Positions 1 through 9,245 of a stretch of DNA of 64,000 nucleotides are shown in pieces. A program made the translations under genes and the position numbers. The notes beneath the pieces are model-generated. The model was not told the DNA's origin and made no database searches. It was given only the letters and a program-made list of their open reading frames with translations. The number at the start of each line of letters is the position of its first letter. The stretch's first letter is position 1. The stretch spans positions 304,889-368,888 of the forward strand of contig WJPL01000001.1 of assembly GCA_009649675.1 (NCBI GenBank). The letters are read 5' to 3'. This DNA comes from Alphaproteobacteria bacterium HT1-32 (GTDB lineage Bacteria > Pseudomonadota > Alphaproteobacteria > Rhodospirillales > HT1-32).

Positions 1-839
1 GCTCCCTCGACCTCCAGAAATGCGGTGACCTTCAGTCCGCTGAACGGTTTGTCATCATCTGGAATCTGCATAGGGTTATTATCTCCGATCCGTTCGATCT
101 GAACCTCCTGCTTGAGCCTGTAGCCCGGTACATATTGCTGCACAGCCCGTACCATATCGTTGACAGATTTCCGGATCGCCTCCGGGTCCGCATCCGCACA
201 GAGACAAAAGACGGTATCGCGCATGACGACGGGAGGTTCTGCCGGATTAAGAATGATAATTGCCTTGCCCCGCCGGGCACCACCAACCACCTCAATCGCC
301 CGCGATGTGGTCTCCGTGAATTCATCAATATTGGCCCGCGTGCCCGGACCGGCTGACCGTGAGGAAATGGAGGCGACAATCTCACCCCAGGCCACAGGCG
401 AAACCCGGTTGACCGCCGCAATGATCGGGATTGTTGCCTGTCCGCCGCATGTCACCATGTTCACATTCGGAGCCTCCAGATGCTCCGCAAGATTGACCTC
501 GGGAATGACATAAGGACCGATTGCAGCCGGTGTCAGGTCAATCACCTGTTTGCCATGACGTTGTAAAATCGTGTCATGATCTGAATGTGCGCCTGCGGAT
601 GTCGCATCGAAAACTATCCGGATGGTGGCAAACTCCGGCATATCGAGCAGTCCCTGAAGACCAGTAGAACTGACCCCGATTCCCATATTCCTGGCTGTCT
701 CCAGTCCGGACGAAGACGCATCAATACCCACCAGCGCCGTAACCTTCAGAATGTCTGAGAGCTGTCTGACCTTCAGCATCAGGTCAGTCCCGATGTTTCC
801 CGACCCGATGATCGCACAATCCACTTTCTGACGGGTCAT
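1..839 (-). CDS. mhpF: Acetaldehyde dehydrogenase (acylating), 3' part missing
   Basis: MhpF/BphJ/DmpF-type enzyme that oxidises acetaldehyde to acetyl-CoA with NAD+ and CoA, the last step of meta-cleavage pathways. The visible 279 residues begin [17 protein letters not shown], a Rossmann nucleotide-binding loop, and contain the catalytic cysteine in VTCGGQAT (about residue 131). The family is usually about 300-320 residues, so only a short C-terminal piece is lost at the left edge. In this family the enzyme channels acetaldehyde from 4-hydroxy-2-oxovalerate aldolase. That aldolase is not in the window and is expected just to the left. It is the last visible gene of the minus-strand aromatic operon. 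Confidence 0.93.
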   Translation of the reverse strand, partial: MTRQKVDCAIIGSGNIGTDLMLKVRQLSDILKVTALVGIDASSSGLETARNMGIGVSSTGLQGLLDMPEFATIRIVFDATSAGAHSDHDTILQRHGKQVIDLTPAAIGPYVIPEVNLAEHLEAPNVNMVTCGGQATIPIIAAVNRVSPVAWGEIVASISSRSAGPGTRANIDEFTETTSRAIEVVGGARRGKAIIILNPAEPPVVMRDTVFCLCADADPEAIRKSVNDMVRAVQQYVPGYRLKQEVQIERIGDNNPMQIPDDDKPFSGLKVTAFLEVEG

Positions 840-894
840 GACTGTTTCTCCCTGCTTATCCGTTCCGGCATTACATCTGCTGCATTGTCTGGTT

Positions 895-2097
895 TCATTC
901 CCCCGTCTCCCACGGTGAGTTCGGGCCATCGAGAATATGCTGATCCTTCGATTGGGACGGTGGGCCATATCGCAGGCCAGCCTTCGTTCTTGAGAACTTG
1001 ATCGGTGATGCAATGCCTCTGTAGTCAGGGCCTTCAACAATCATTTCCCGGGCCGCCGTCTGCTCCTCAGCGAGAGAAGCACCAACCGAGAGCACCGGAC
1101 CGGCCGGGACCGACTGCCGCAACAGCTCGTCGCAGATCTGTTGCCCGTCAAGTTCCCTGAAGACTGCCTGCAATTCGTCAAACAGTTCATGTTTGTACTT
1201 CACACGATTGCTGTTGGTGGCAAACCGGTCATCCGTTGCAAGTTCTGACCGACCAACAACATCTGTCAGCTTGCGAAACTGTCCGTCATTTCCGATGGCG
1301 ATAAAGATGTCCCCTGACTTCGTTTCATACTTGTCGCAGGGGGCCAGGTTAGGATGGGTGTTGCCCAGCGGCGTCGGGGTCACACCATTCATCAGATAAT
1401 TCGGAGCATGAGGATGCAGCATCGCCAGCGCACAATCATGAAGCGTCATGTCGATGAATTGCCCCATACCGGAGCGGTGCCGCTCATTCAGCGCCATCAG
1501 AATGGCGATTGCCGAATAAAGTCCGGTGGACAGATCAACAATTGGCGTGCCGATCTTGGTTGCGCCGCTCTCTGCCGTGCCGTTCACACTCATCAGACCA
1601 GACATTGCCTGTATGACAGCATCATAGCCCGCCATGCCTCCCATCGGGCCGGTCGAACCAAACCCGGATATCCGGCAATAAATCAGGTCAGGCCGCGACT
1701 TTGAGATCGCATCATAACCAAGCCCCCAGCTTTCCATTGTTCCCGGCTTGAAATTTTCAATCACCACATCAGCGCCATCCAGCAGGCGTTCCAGACGAGA
1801 GCGATCTGCGTCATCTTTCAGATTCAGAGTTACCGAACGCTTGTTTCTGTTAATCCCGACGAAGTAGCTGGAACCGCCGGCAACATCATCAAATGGCGGT
1901 CCCCACTTGCGTGTTTCATCGCCTGCCGGAGGTTCAATCTTGATCACATCGGCACCATGGTCTGCGAGAATCATCGTGCAATAAGGTCCAGCCAGAACCC
2001 GACTGAGATCAACAACCCGGACACCGGTCAGAGACCCACCAGCACCCTCCCTGTCAGAAGGGGTCGCCATTATATCTGTCACGGCATCAGACTTCAT
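895..2097 (-). CDS. Class III CoA-transferase (CaiB/BaiF family)
   Basis: 400 residues, the normal length. It transfers CoA between carboxylic acids. Visible signatures are the N-terminal [17 protein letters not shown] segment, the [13 protein letters not shown] motif, and the catalytic aspartate in [11 protein letters not shown] (about D159). Its ATG overlaps the stop of the preceding DUF35-like gene (ATGA), so the two are translationally coupled. By position it may activate the aromatic substrate, its side-chain acid, or the acid released by the C-C hydrolase; the true acceptor cannot be read from sequence. An alternative start at [13 protein letters not shown] would shorten it slightly. 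Confidence 0.9.
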   Translation of the reverse strand: MKSDAVTDIMATPSDREGAGGSLTGVRVVDLSRVLAGPYCTMILADHGADVIKIEPPAGDETRKWGPPFDDVAGGSSYFVGINRNKRSVTLNLKDDADRSRLERLLDGADVVIENFKPGTMESWGLGYDAISKSRPDLIYCRISGFGSTGPMGGMAGYDAVIQAMSGLMSVNGTAESGATKIGTPIVDLSTGLYSAIAILMALNERHRSGMGQFIDMTLHDCALAMLHPHAPNYLMNGVTPTPLGNTHPNLAPCDKYETKSGDIFIAIGNDGQFRKLTDVVGRSELATDDRFATNSNRVKYKHELFDELQAVFRELDGQQICDELLRQSVPAGPVLSVGASLAEEQTAAREMIVEGPDYRGIASPIKFSRTKAGLRYGPPSQSKDQHILDGPNSPWETGE

Positions 2098-2498
2098 GGC
2101 CGGGCATCCTCTTCGTCAGTTGTATGGGCAGGTCCGGCACCATCACCCTCAGGTTCAAAAGCAAGCCGGTTACCGTCCTGAAAGACGGCGGTTACAGACA
2201 TTCCTACCGGCAAGTATTCCGCATCACCAAGAACCGTCGAAAGAATGACAGGCCCTTCTTTCAGCCGGACCATCGCCACATTGTAAGGCGGGTCGACCTC
2301 AGCGGTGTAGCGGCGGTGATAAATGGCGAGAGCGACCAAGATGCCCTGACCGCTTGCTGCTTTCCATTGAATGCGGTTTTCGTCGGCCCGGTCCATCTCA
2401 TGGAGTGCCATGAACGATCCGGCGGCGTTGTCGAACGGTAGCATCAGCCGCCCCTGCCGAATGGCTTCGAGAAACTGTTTACCCGGCGTCGCCATCAC
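2094..2498 (-). CDS. DUF35-like OB-fold protein lacking the zinc ribbon
   Basis: 134 residues, between and overlapping the thiolase-like and CoA-transferase genes (ATGA overlaps at both ends). The central part, with GILVALAIYHRRYTAE and the segment PPYNVAMVRLKEGP, matches the OB-fold half of DUF35 partners of thiolase-superfamily enzymes, which bind the acyl-CoA and stabilise the complex. DUF35 proteins normally carry an N-terminal four-cysteine zinc ribbon; this protein contains no cysteine at all, although the equivalent stretch (SFMALHEMDRADENRIQWKA) is kept. It is probably an obligate partner of the adjacent thiolase-like protein. Confidence 0.8.
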   Translation of the reverse strand: MMATPGKQFLEAIRQGRLMLPFDNAAGSFMALHEMDRADENRIQWKAASGQGILVALAIYHRRYTAEVDPPYNVAMVRLKEGPVILSTVLGDAEYLPVGMSVTAVFQDGNRLAFEPEGDGAGPAHTTDEEDARP

Positions 2499-3670
2499 AA
2501 CACCTCATGCGGGCTGACGACCAGCGTCGCGTGATATTCTAGGCAACCACCTGAATTAGATACAAACAGCAGGTCATGCCGGTCGACCTGTCGTTCTCCG
2601 CCAGCATCACGCGCCTGCACAACCGCCTCCAGCAGTGGTGTTGCACCCTGCAGGTAGCCGCCAGACAGATGCCCGCCTCCCGTATTCACCGGCAACCGGC
2701 CTCCCGGCGACGTTTCCCCGGCAGCAACGAATGCCGGTGCTGTGCCAGGCGCACAAAAGCCAAAGTCCTCCAGCCCATAAAGTCCGGAAAATGAAAAGGC
2801 ATCATAAAGCTGGCAGATATCGATATCCTGATGCGAGACACCGGCCATAGCCAGTGCCCGGTCAGCCGCCGACCGCGCGCCGGTTTCTCCGCCATCACAC
2901 AACGCATAGAGGGCTGAGCGGGCACCATGTCCCTGCCCCATACCATGCAGGTAAACCGGAGCGGAGAGGCCGGATGTTGCGTCTTCAATATCCGAGACGA
3001 CAAATGCAACGGCACCGTTCAGCGGATAGGCACAATCAAACAGCCGGATCGGTTCAACGACAAAAGGGGACGCAAGATAATCATCAAGCGACAGCGGGTT
3101 GCGCAGGAACGCGTCCGGGTTCAGACCGGCCCAGTTCCGGCAGGCCATCACATAAGGGGCAAAAGCATCATCCCCCAGACCGTAGCGAGCCTTGTAAGCC
3201 GACGCAGCGAGGGCATATGCACCCATTGCCCCATAACAGCCATAGCGTTCTTCCCATCCCGGGAGATTCATGATCCGGGATGGCCGGGCAAAGGTCTCTC
3301 CCGCACCGGTATCCGCGCCGATCGGGGTGTCACCGAATACACAGACGACCTTTCTGGCAACACCAGACTTGATCGCCATTGTTGCATGCTGCACCGCCTG
3401 CAGCATTGTTGTCCCCTTACCTTCCGTCACGCACAGCAGGTTAAGGGTTCCCAGATCAAGCATATGCCGGAATGCCAGCGTCAGCGCAGAACGCTCAAGA
3501 ATATCGCTCTGACCCAGAATCAGACCATCGACGTCTGCCATTTCAATACCGGCATCCTCAACCGCATTGATAACAGCCGTCCGGACATGGTCACTGACCG
3601 GCGGTCCGGGTTTACGTGAGAAGGTACTTTTACCATACCCCACGATTGCCGATTTTGCCTGTCTTGTCAT
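2495..3670 (-). CDS. Thiolase-superfamily protein (SCP-x/Ltp type), likely retro-aldolase
   Basis: The ATG at 3670 (MTRQAKSAIVGYGKSTFSRK, 391 aa) is chosen because it matches the family N-terminus and clears the upstream oxygenase beta gene by 19 bp; a start 24 codons earlier would overlap it. The fold signatures of SCP-x/Ltp thiolases are present (DVDGLILGQSD, the NTGGGHLSGG segment). The usual nucleophilic cysteine is not in the expected place (TEGKGTTMLQAV instead of a CASG-type motif), and the C-terminal Cys-x-Gly is replaced by SNSGGC. With its DUF35 partner this resembles Ltp2-type retro-aldolases that shorten acyl-CoA side chains. That role is inferred; a true thiolase is less likely. 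Confidence 0.8.
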   Translation of the reverse strand: MTRQAKSAIVGYGKSTFSRKPGPPVSDHVRTAVINAVEDAGIEMADVDGLILGQSDILERSALTLAFRHMLDLGTLNLLCVTEGKGTTMLQAVQHATMAIKSGVARKVVCVFGDTPIGADTGAGETFARPSRIMNLPGWEERYGCYGAMGAYALAASAYKARYGLGDDAFAPYVMACRNWAGLNPDAFLRNPLSLDDYLASPFVVEPIRLFDCAYPLNGAVAFVVSDIEDATSGLSAPVYLHGMGQGHGARSALYALCDGGETGARSAADRALAMAGVSHQDIDICQLYDAFSFSGLYGLEDFGFCAPGTAPAFVAAGETSPGGRLPVNTGGGHLSGGYLQGATPLLEAVVQARDAGGERQVDRHDLLFVSNSGGCLEYHATLVVSPHEVL

Positions 3671-3689
3671 AAGAGAGACGACCAGTTCA

Positions 3690-4190
3690 TCAGATAATGA
3701 AGGCAAGAGTCGGGATTGGCGCACCAGCCATGACCAGTTCAACCCGCTTCAGGGCTATTTCAAACGAGTCTTCCACCTGACGCAGGTGATAACGCACGCG
3801 ACCCGGCCAGACATTCAGGGTTCCCGTGGACTGATTCTGAAATTCATAGACGACAAAATTTCCCTCAACCCGAAACATCTGCTGATCATGCCGTTCGACA
3901 ACAAGGTTTGAAATCATCCGCCGCATCGCGGATCGGGGGGCCTGACTGTGGCGTGTACCCGTACGCAACTGCCGCAGGCGTGTCGCCAGTCGTGACCGGT
4001 TGTCATTGATAATCGACACATCACGGTCCGGGTCTGCATCCTCCGGATTAACCGGCACCCAGTAATGCATGTCATCCGCCAGCAGTTCTTCCCATTCATC
4101 CCAGCGGCCTTCGTCAGCAAGCTGACATTCCCGATAAATGAAGTCAGCGACGGTGCGGTATTCGGCTTCTGTAAGTTTCTGCATTTTCAA
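3690..4190 (-). CDS. Aromatic-ring-hydroxylating dioxygenase, beta subunit
   Basis: 166 residues, the family's usual size. It is the small structural subunit of a Rieske non-haem iron dioxygenase, with a SnoaL/NTF2-like fold. Typical sequence includes EYRTVADFIYRECQLADEGR near the N-terminus, the DDMHYWVPV strand, and SAMRRMISNLVVE. It has no cofactor; it holds the alpha3-beta3 hexamer together. It lies 42 bp downstream of the alpha gene, in the order alpha then beta, as in biphenyl/toluene-type systems. Confidence 0.93.
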   Translation of the reverse strand: MKMQKLTEAEYRTVADFIYRECQLADEGRWDEWEELLADDMHYWVPVNPEDADPDRDVSIINDNRSRLATRLRQLRTGTRHSQAPRSAMRRMISNLVVERHDQQMFRVEGNFVVYEFQNQSTGTLNVWPGRVRYHLRQVEDSFEIALKRVELVMAGAPIPTLAFII

Positions 4191-4232
4191 TCCATAAGAC
4201 TTCAGTATCCCGGCATATCCGGGCTGTGGGGA

Positions 4233-5489
4233 TCAGGCGGTGAACAATGACCTGTAATGTTCCCAGAAGCCGCGGTTGGAAGCCTCATCGGAATAATGGG
4301 ATTCGACAACACCTGCCGGGTTCACTTCCTCACGATGCTGACCGCGGCTGATATCCAGCCATCCTGGCGACCCGCCGGTTGCCCGCCACTGACGCTCGGC
4401 AATAACCGCATCATCGGCCGTCAGAAAGGCGGATGGCCCCAGCGCCACTTCACCCTGACGCAGAATTCTCCGGTTCAGTGCTTCCGGGACATCTTTCAGA
4501 TAGAGCGGGGTATGCCAGTTGACCGTCTCTCCGACAGAGGTTGGCTGGATCATCACCAGACAGGTTTCCGCCAGAAACAGGTTCGGGAAGATAAAGGTAT
4601 GTGGCGGCCCCCTGCGCATGATCTCAAAGGCCTGATCCTGTCCGTAAGCCTCATTCATAGCGGAGACATAATCCGGGTAACGGTCCGGCTTCACGCCGAG
4701 CCAGGTCATCGGTTCCGAATAGGTACGTTCATAATCAAGCTCTGTATGCCCTCCCCCCAGATAACGGCAGACTGCTTCGACCTTATCCTCACTATCCTGA
4801 AGAATACTGTCATACTTGCCCTGCCGGTTGATGGCCTTTGCAAAGGAATCATGGACGAAGGTGACGTGATATCCGTCCGCCTCATTCTCTGACAGCATCT
4901 TCCAGTTTGCCCGGAACAGGTGACGAACCCATGTCCGTCCGAGTTCAACCTCCCCGCTCGGGGACAGATTGGCTGCGCGGTCAAGGGCCTGTCTGGCTTC
5001 ACCCAGATAATCCTCCAGAGAAGGCGGTGATTCATTGAAAGTGGCAAAAACAAAGCCCCGGTAGCTGGCAACCTTTGCTGTTTTCAAACCGCTGGCATTA
5101 CGATCGAGGTCCTTGCAGCCCTCAGGAAACGGCACATCGACAAGATCACCGTTCTGGGCAAACACCCAGCCATGATACGGACAGGAAAAGGCACGCTTCA
5201 CCCCTCTCTCCGGCGCACAGACAAGATTGCCACGATGGCTGCACCGGTTGACCAGAACATGAATGCCAGTCCGGGCCCGCGTTACGATCACAGGCTGTAA
5301 TCCTACTGTCCGCCGAAGGAACGATCCGTTTTCCTTAAGCTCTGACTCATGGGCCACAAAAACCCAGGCCTTTTCGAATATCTCCGACATCTCGCCGGCA
5401 AAAAATTCCGGATCGGTATAGAGCGAGCTGTGAATGCGTCCGCTTTCAACAAGTGTCTGGATCTTCTCGGCAGTATGGCCCGGCATCAT
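4233..5489 (-). CDS. Aromatic-ring-hydroxylating dioxygenase, alpha subunit
   Basis: 418 residues. Catalytic subunit that adds O2 across an aromatic ring to give a cis-dihydrodiol. The N-terminal Rieske domain has C83-x-H85 (NRCSHRG) and C103-x2-H106 (SCPYHGW) for the 2Fe-2S centre. The C-terminal domain has the mononuclear iron site in ENEADGYHVTFVHDS, with bridging D205 and ligands H208 and H213. Its ATG overlaps the ferredoxin stop (ATGA). With ferredoxin, reductase and beta subunit the whole three-component oxygenase is present. The substrate cannot be told from motifs. No separate cis-dihydrodiol dehydrogenase is visible in the window. Confidence 0.95.
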   Translation of the reverse strand: MMPGHTAEKIQTLVESGRIHSSLYTDPEFFAGEMSEIFEKAWVFVAHESELKENGSFLRRTVGLQPVIVTRARTGIHVLVNRCSHRGNLVCAPERGVKRAFSCPYHGWVFAQNGDLVDVPFPEGCKDLDRNASGLKTAKVASYRGFVFATFNESPPSLEDYLGEARQALDRAANLSPSGEVELGRTWVRHLFRANWKMLSENEADGYHVTFVHDSFAKAINRQGKYDSILQDSEDKVEAVCRYLGGGHTELDYERTYSEPMTWLGVKPDRYPDYVSAMNEAYGQDQAFEIMRRGPPHTFIFPNLFLAETCLVMIQPTSVGETVNWHTPLYLKDVPEALNRRILRQGEVALGPSAFLTADDAVIAERQWRATGGSPGWLDISRGQHREEVNPAGVVESHYSDEASNRGFWEHYRSLFTA

Positions 5490-5842
5490 TCTGATCCTTC
5501 ATTCATGGTTGCGGGGCGGGCATAAAGACGGCCCTCCTCAACTTTCGTCTCATAAACCCTGATCGCTTTGGTACAGGGAAAAGCTGTTGGCTCACCAGTC
5601 CGCAAATCAAACTTGCCACCGTGATAGGGACATTCAATCTCGGCCCCCTCGATAAATCCGTCAGCCAGCGAAGCGGCACCATGGGAACAACGGTCATCAA
5701 CGACATGGAATGTCGTATCCACCCGGAACGCGGCCACGGCTGAATCCGCACCGGTTTCCAGCCGAAAGCCCATATCTTCAGGTATTTCTGCAATATCGCA
5801 GACGGCAAACCATTCCTGATCCAAAACAACTTCTCCCGACAT
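5486..5842 (-). CDS. Rieske-type ferredoxin component of the ring dioxygenase
   Basis: Shuttles electrons from the reductase to the oxygenase alpha subunit. The Rieske motif is visible as DRCSHGAA and CPYHGGKFD, with Cys-x-His and Cys-x2-His ligands 17 residues apart. The ATG at 5842 (MSGEVVLDQEWFAVCDIAEI, 118 aa) gives the usual length of about 105-120 residues. A start near 5878-5881 would add 12-13 residues and overlap the reductase gene. The stop overlaps the alpha-subunit ATG, so coupled translation is likely. Confidence 0.92.
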   Translation of the reverse strand: MSGEVVLDQEWFAVCDIAEIPEDMGFRLETGADSAVAAFRVDTTFHVVDDRCSHGAASLADGFIEGAEIECPYHGGKFDLRTGEPTAFPCTKAIRVYETKVEEGRLYARPATMNEGSE

Positions 5843-5864
5843 TCTTTCGTTTCGTTCTGCGACT

Positions 5865-7082
5865 TCAGGCTGCGGCATCAATCACGCTCTCTGTCAAAGG
5901 CTGCGACTGATTTCTGATCGCTGTCCGGTCCAGCACGGCCGCATCCCGTATCATCCGGTTTAAAAGACGGAACTCGCGGGGATTATTCAGACAGGTGGCA
6001 CCCACAACCCGGTTACCATCAAGATGTACAATTGCCCCCTGATGCGAGGCGAGATTTCCCCGCATCTCGATATCATCTGATGTTACATTGCCACACATCT
6101 GAAAACTAATGCCGAACTGGTCCGTCCAGAACGATGGAACAACCGGTTTCGTAACCTCAAGACCGAGCATGGCCTGCGCTGCACGCATGCCCTGCATGTT
6201 GGCTTCCGCCCAGGATTCTGATCGAAACTGTCGCCCCAGATATGGCTCATAATAATTGGCAACATCACCCGCAGCATAAATATCGGGGTCCGATGTCCGG
6301 CAGTCATTATCTGTCAGGACGCCATTTGAAACCTCAAGGCCGGACTGTTCGGCCAGCTCTGCATTTGGCACAACACCAATAGCGGCAACGACAAGGTCAG
6401 CAGCAATCTCAGTTCCGTCATTCAGACTAACTGAGCCGTCAGAGACCGCCTTGACGGCAGAGTTGAATCGCACCCGAACACCCCGGGACAGGTGGCAATC
6501 ACGCAGCAGATCACTCGTCATTTGGCAGACTGCCCGTGCCAACAGGCGACTTCCCGCTTCGATCACCGTCACTGTGATACTCCGCTCGGCAGCAACTGCC
6601 GCGATCTCCGTGCCAATGGCACCACCACCGATGATGACAAGATTTCGACAGAACTTCAGCCGGTCTGCCAGCGCCAGCGCATCTTCAAAGTTACGAAGAT
6701 ACAGGATGTTTTCGCCACCACTGACATCAGGCAAGGTCCGGGCTCGCGCACCTGTCGCAATCAGCAGTTTGCCATAGCTGTGGGAGTCGCCGGTTGCCGT
6801 CTCAATCCGATGTTTCTTCCGGTCAATTTTGATAACTCTGCTTCCCAGTCGAAGATCAGTCGCCGGATGCCGATAATCACTGTCCGGTATCACCAGCTGA
6901 GGCTCCGAGAGCCCGCCTTCCCGCAGACACTCTTTAGAAAGCGGCGGGCGCTCATAGGGGAGGTGGCTCTCTTCCGAGAAAAGCGTCACCGGTAATTCCG
7001 GAGCCAGACTCCGCACAGCAGCAAATGCCCGTGCCGCAGCCTGGCCGCCCCCGACAATTGTAATATCAGATGAAACAGACAT
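5865..7082 (-). CDS. FAD-dependent ferredoxin reductase (BphA4-like)
   Basis: 405 residues from the ATG at 7082 (MSVSSDITIVGGGQAAAR), which has a GGAG-type ribosome site upstream and matches the family N-terminus; the reading frame stays open farther upstream but runs into the previous gene. FAD-binding GGGQAA near the N-terminus, NAD-binding VIIGGGAIGTEIAA in the middle and IYAAGDVANYY toward the C-terminus are all present. It passes electrons from NADH to the Rieske ferredoxin encoded directly downstream. Confidence 0.93.
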   Translation of the reverse strand: MSVSSDITIVGGGQAAARAFAAVRSLAPELPVTLFSEESHLPYERPPLSKECLREGGLSEPQLVIPDSDYRHPATDLRLGSRVIKIDRKKHRIETATGDSHSYGKLLIATGARARTLPDVSGGENILYLRNFEDALALADRLKFCRNLVIIGGGAIGTEIAAVAAERSITVTVIEAGSRLLARAVCQMTSDLLRDCHLSRGVRVRFNSAVKAVSDGSVSLNDGTEIAADLVVAAIGVVPNAELAEQSGLEVSNGVLTDNDCRTSDPDIYAAGDVANYYEPYLGRQFRSESWAEANMQGMRAAQAMLGLEVTKPVVPSFWTDQFGISFQMCGNVTSDDIEMRGNLASHQGAIVHLDGNRVVGATCLNNPREFRLLNRMIRDAAVLDRTAIRNQSQPLTESVIDAAA

Positions 7083-7098
7083 GCCCGGCTCTCCGTAT

Positions 7099-7527
7099 TC
7101 AGCGCTTATCCCGGGACCATCTGAGGATTGCCGTTCGCGCTTCAGCTGTTCCGTCTTCCAGACGGGCAGACAGATCCAGAACATCCCCTTTGAGCTCGAA
7201 TGTTCGTTTCTGCACAGACCCGACCCAGTTAGGGAAAATACTGTACCGGACCTTGTGCTCGACCGTGTTTCCAACGACCTCAAATGTCCCGCTGTAGGAC
7301 AGATAGCCATTATAGGCATCCGCTTTCTCGCGATCGTCAGCGTTCCACTGTCCGCCTGTTGTAAAATTCTGCCGGTCAGGCCGTACGATGGTACAGCACA
7401 TATAACCGGCAGCCTGATAGTCGAGAAAACCTTCAGGGTTTTCCCCGAACGGGTGGATCAGCCGACCGTCATCATATTCCTGATACCAACTTACAATATT
7501 CCAACGGTCAATCATCTGACTGGTCAT
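7099..7527 (-). CDS. Lipocalin-like domain protein in the aromatic operon
   Basis: 142 residues. Resembles the small lipocalin-like family often found in catabolic operons: WNIVSWYQEYDDGR at the start, a GYLSYSGTFEVVGNTVEHKV strand pair and the WVGSVQKRTFELKGD segment typical of a beta-barrel. No signal peptide, so it is probably cytoplasmic. It lies between the C-C hydrolase and reductase genes on the same strand (74 bp after the hydrolase, 16 bp before the reductase). The function is unknown; ligand binding or a cyclase/isomerase role are possible. It has no counterpart in the classical biphenyl or toluene operons. Confidence 0.78.
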   Translation of the reverse strand: MTSQMIDRWNIVSWYQEYDDGRLIHPFGENPEGFLDYQAAGYMCCTIVRPDRQNFTTGGQWNADDREKADAYNGYLSYSGTFEVVGNTVEHKVRYSIFPNWVGSVQKRTFELKGDVLDLSARLEDGTAEARTAILRWSRDKR

Positions 7528-7601
7528 CGTTTCAAACCTCTGTTTTGAATTCTCGTGGTGTTGTTCCGGCGAAGATCATGCTGCTTCCACAGCCCGCCCC
7601 A

Positions 7602-8459
7602 TCAGGGCGCAGACAGAAACTCCCCCAGAATTTTGTTGAACTGCTCAGCCTGTTCGATTTGTACCCAGTGGCCGCAACGATCAATTCGCTCCAGCCTCGC
7701 ATTCGGCAAAAGGCTGACCAGACGCTCGGAGGCTGCGAACGGAATCACTTCGTCTTCATAGCCATGAATGAGCAGAACCTGGTGTCTGATCTGTCGCAGA
7801 ACTTCAGGGTCCTGAGCCAGCGCCTCAATCCATCGCTGTCTCGGCGCCGGGAACAAAGCAGAGAACCGTTCCTGCACCCCCGGCCGGACACTGGCCCGAT
7901 AGCGCATTTCAACGAGATCATCTGAAATCATGTCCTTGTTGGCGACAAACACCCGCAACAGATGGCGCATCGCATCATGGGACGGCTCATACCCCCATAC
8001 CGCGTCAAGCCCGTCGGTCAGCGGAAAGCTGACACCAACGGCCCCCATGAGCACAACCTTGTTGCATCGGTCCGGATAACGACGCACGAACTCCAGGGCA
8101 ATGGATCCGCCGAATGAATTGCCGACGATACTGAATGTCGGGACATCCAAAGCATCAACCAGCAGCAACAACTGCTCTGCCCAGTAAGCCGTTGAACAGG
8201 AAACATCACTGGCCGTTGATGTATATCCAAAGCCAGCCATATCCGGGGCGATAACCCGGAATTCCTTTGCCAGCCCCGGGATCACACCTCGCCAGTTTGC
8301 CCAACCCGTCACACCCGGGCCTGACCCGTGAATGAGAAGCACAGCCTCACCCTCACCAAGATCGTGATAATTTATCTTCAGGTCACCGACCTCGATCGAC
8401 TTGCCAATCTCTGGTGTATCTGACGTTGAATTTACGGACATGACTGGATCACCCATCAC
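7602..8459 (-). CDS. Alpha/beta hydrolase, meta-cleavage product (C-C bond) hydrolase
   Basis: 285 residues. Belongs to the BphD/TodF/CumD/MhpC group, which splits the ring-opened dienoate into a carboxylic acid and 2-hydroxypenta-2,4-dienoate. The motif LLIHGSGPGVTGWANW forms the oxyanion region, S115 in GNSFGG is the nucleophile, D236 in GYEDEVIP and H264 in RCGHWVQ complete the triad. The start at 8459 lies 6 bp after the hydratase stop; an internal ATG at 8441 (MSVNSTSDTPEIG) is also plausible. Which acid leaves depends on the substrate side chain, which is unknown. Confidence 0.93.
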   Translation of the reverse strand: MMGDPVMSVNSTSDTPEIGKSIEVGDLKINYHDLGEGEAVLLIHGSGPGVTGWANWRGVIPGLAKEFRVIAPDMAGFGYTSTASDVSCSTAYWAEQLLLLVDALDVPTFSIVGNSFGGSIALEFVRRYPDRCNKVVLMGAVGVSFPLTDGLDAVWGYEPSHDAMRHLLRVFVANKDMISDDLVEMRYRASVRPGVQERFSALFPAPRQRWIEALAQDPEVLRQIRHQVLLIHGYEDEVIPFAASERLVSLLPNARLERIDRCGHWVQIEQAEQFNKILGEFLSAP

Positions 8460-8465
8460 TTTGTT

Positions 8466-9245
8466 CTAGCGGCTGAAGAATATCGAAAACGGTGAAAAAC
8501 CGGCGATACAAACGTCAAAGCGATCGCCCGCTTCAACAGCGACCATCGGGCCAAGTGCGCCCGACAGGACAAGGTCACCTGCCTTCAGCGGCCTTCCGAC
8601 CGATATCATCTTGCGCGCCAGCCACTGGACTGCGTTCAGCGGCGTCCCCAGACAGGCGGCCCCAACACCCAGAGAAACATCTTCCCCACTCCGCGAGAGC
8701 GTCATGCCACACAAACGCAGATCAAACTCACCAAGAGAATGAGGATCACTACCAAGCACATAACCGCCGCCAGAGGCATTATCGGCGATTGTATCAACCA
8801 GCCGGATATCCCAGTTTGCGACCGCACTATCGACAATTTCCACAGCGGCAAACACAGAATCGACAGCGCCAGACAGACCCTGAACCGTAATATCCGGGTC
8901 ATTTATGTCACGCCCCATACGGAAAGCGATTTCCACTTCTACTTTCGGCTGCATGAAAGCAGAAATCGGAATTTCGGCACCCGGCTGAAAACCACCGTCT
9001 TCCCAGAGCATGCCAAAATCCGGCTCGTCGACGCCGAGCTGTTGCTGCACCGCGACAGAAGTCAGACCAATTTTCCTGCCAGCCAGAACACGGCCATCCG
9101 CAATATACCTCCGCGTATTTTCTTCCTGAACATCATAGGCATCTGCGGGCGAACTGATCGCATACGCATCCCTTACAGGCCCGGTAGGTTTGAGCGCCCG
9201 TCGCGCTTCAAACAAGGCATCAGCCGCACCAGAAATATCGCCCAT
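8466..9245 (-). CDS. 2-hydroxypenta-2,4-dienoate hydratase (MhpD/DmpE/BphH family)
   Basis: 259 residues, the normal length. Hydrates 2-hydroxypenta-2,4-dienoate to 4-hydroxy-2-oxovalerate. Recognised by GRKIGLTSVAVQQQLGV, the PKVEVEIAFRMGRDI segment with metal-binding glutamates, and ASGGGYVLG. A GGGAGA ribosome site precedes the ATG at 9245. It is the first gene of the minus-strand operon, so the promoter must lie in the divergent region 9246-9406. Confidence 0.93.
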   Translation of the reverse strand: MGDISGAADALFEARRALKPTGPVRDAYAISSPADAYDVQEENTRRYIADGRVLAGRKIGLTSVAVQQQLGVDEPDFGMLWEDGGFQPGAEIPISAFMQPKVEVEIAFRMGRDINDPDITVQGLSGAVDSVFAAVEIVDSAVANWDIRLVDTIADNASGGGYVLGSDPHSLGEFDLRLCGMTLSRSGEDVSLGVGAACLGTPLNAVQWLARKMISVGRPLKAGDLVLSGALGPMVAVEAGDRFDVCIAGFSPFSIFFSR

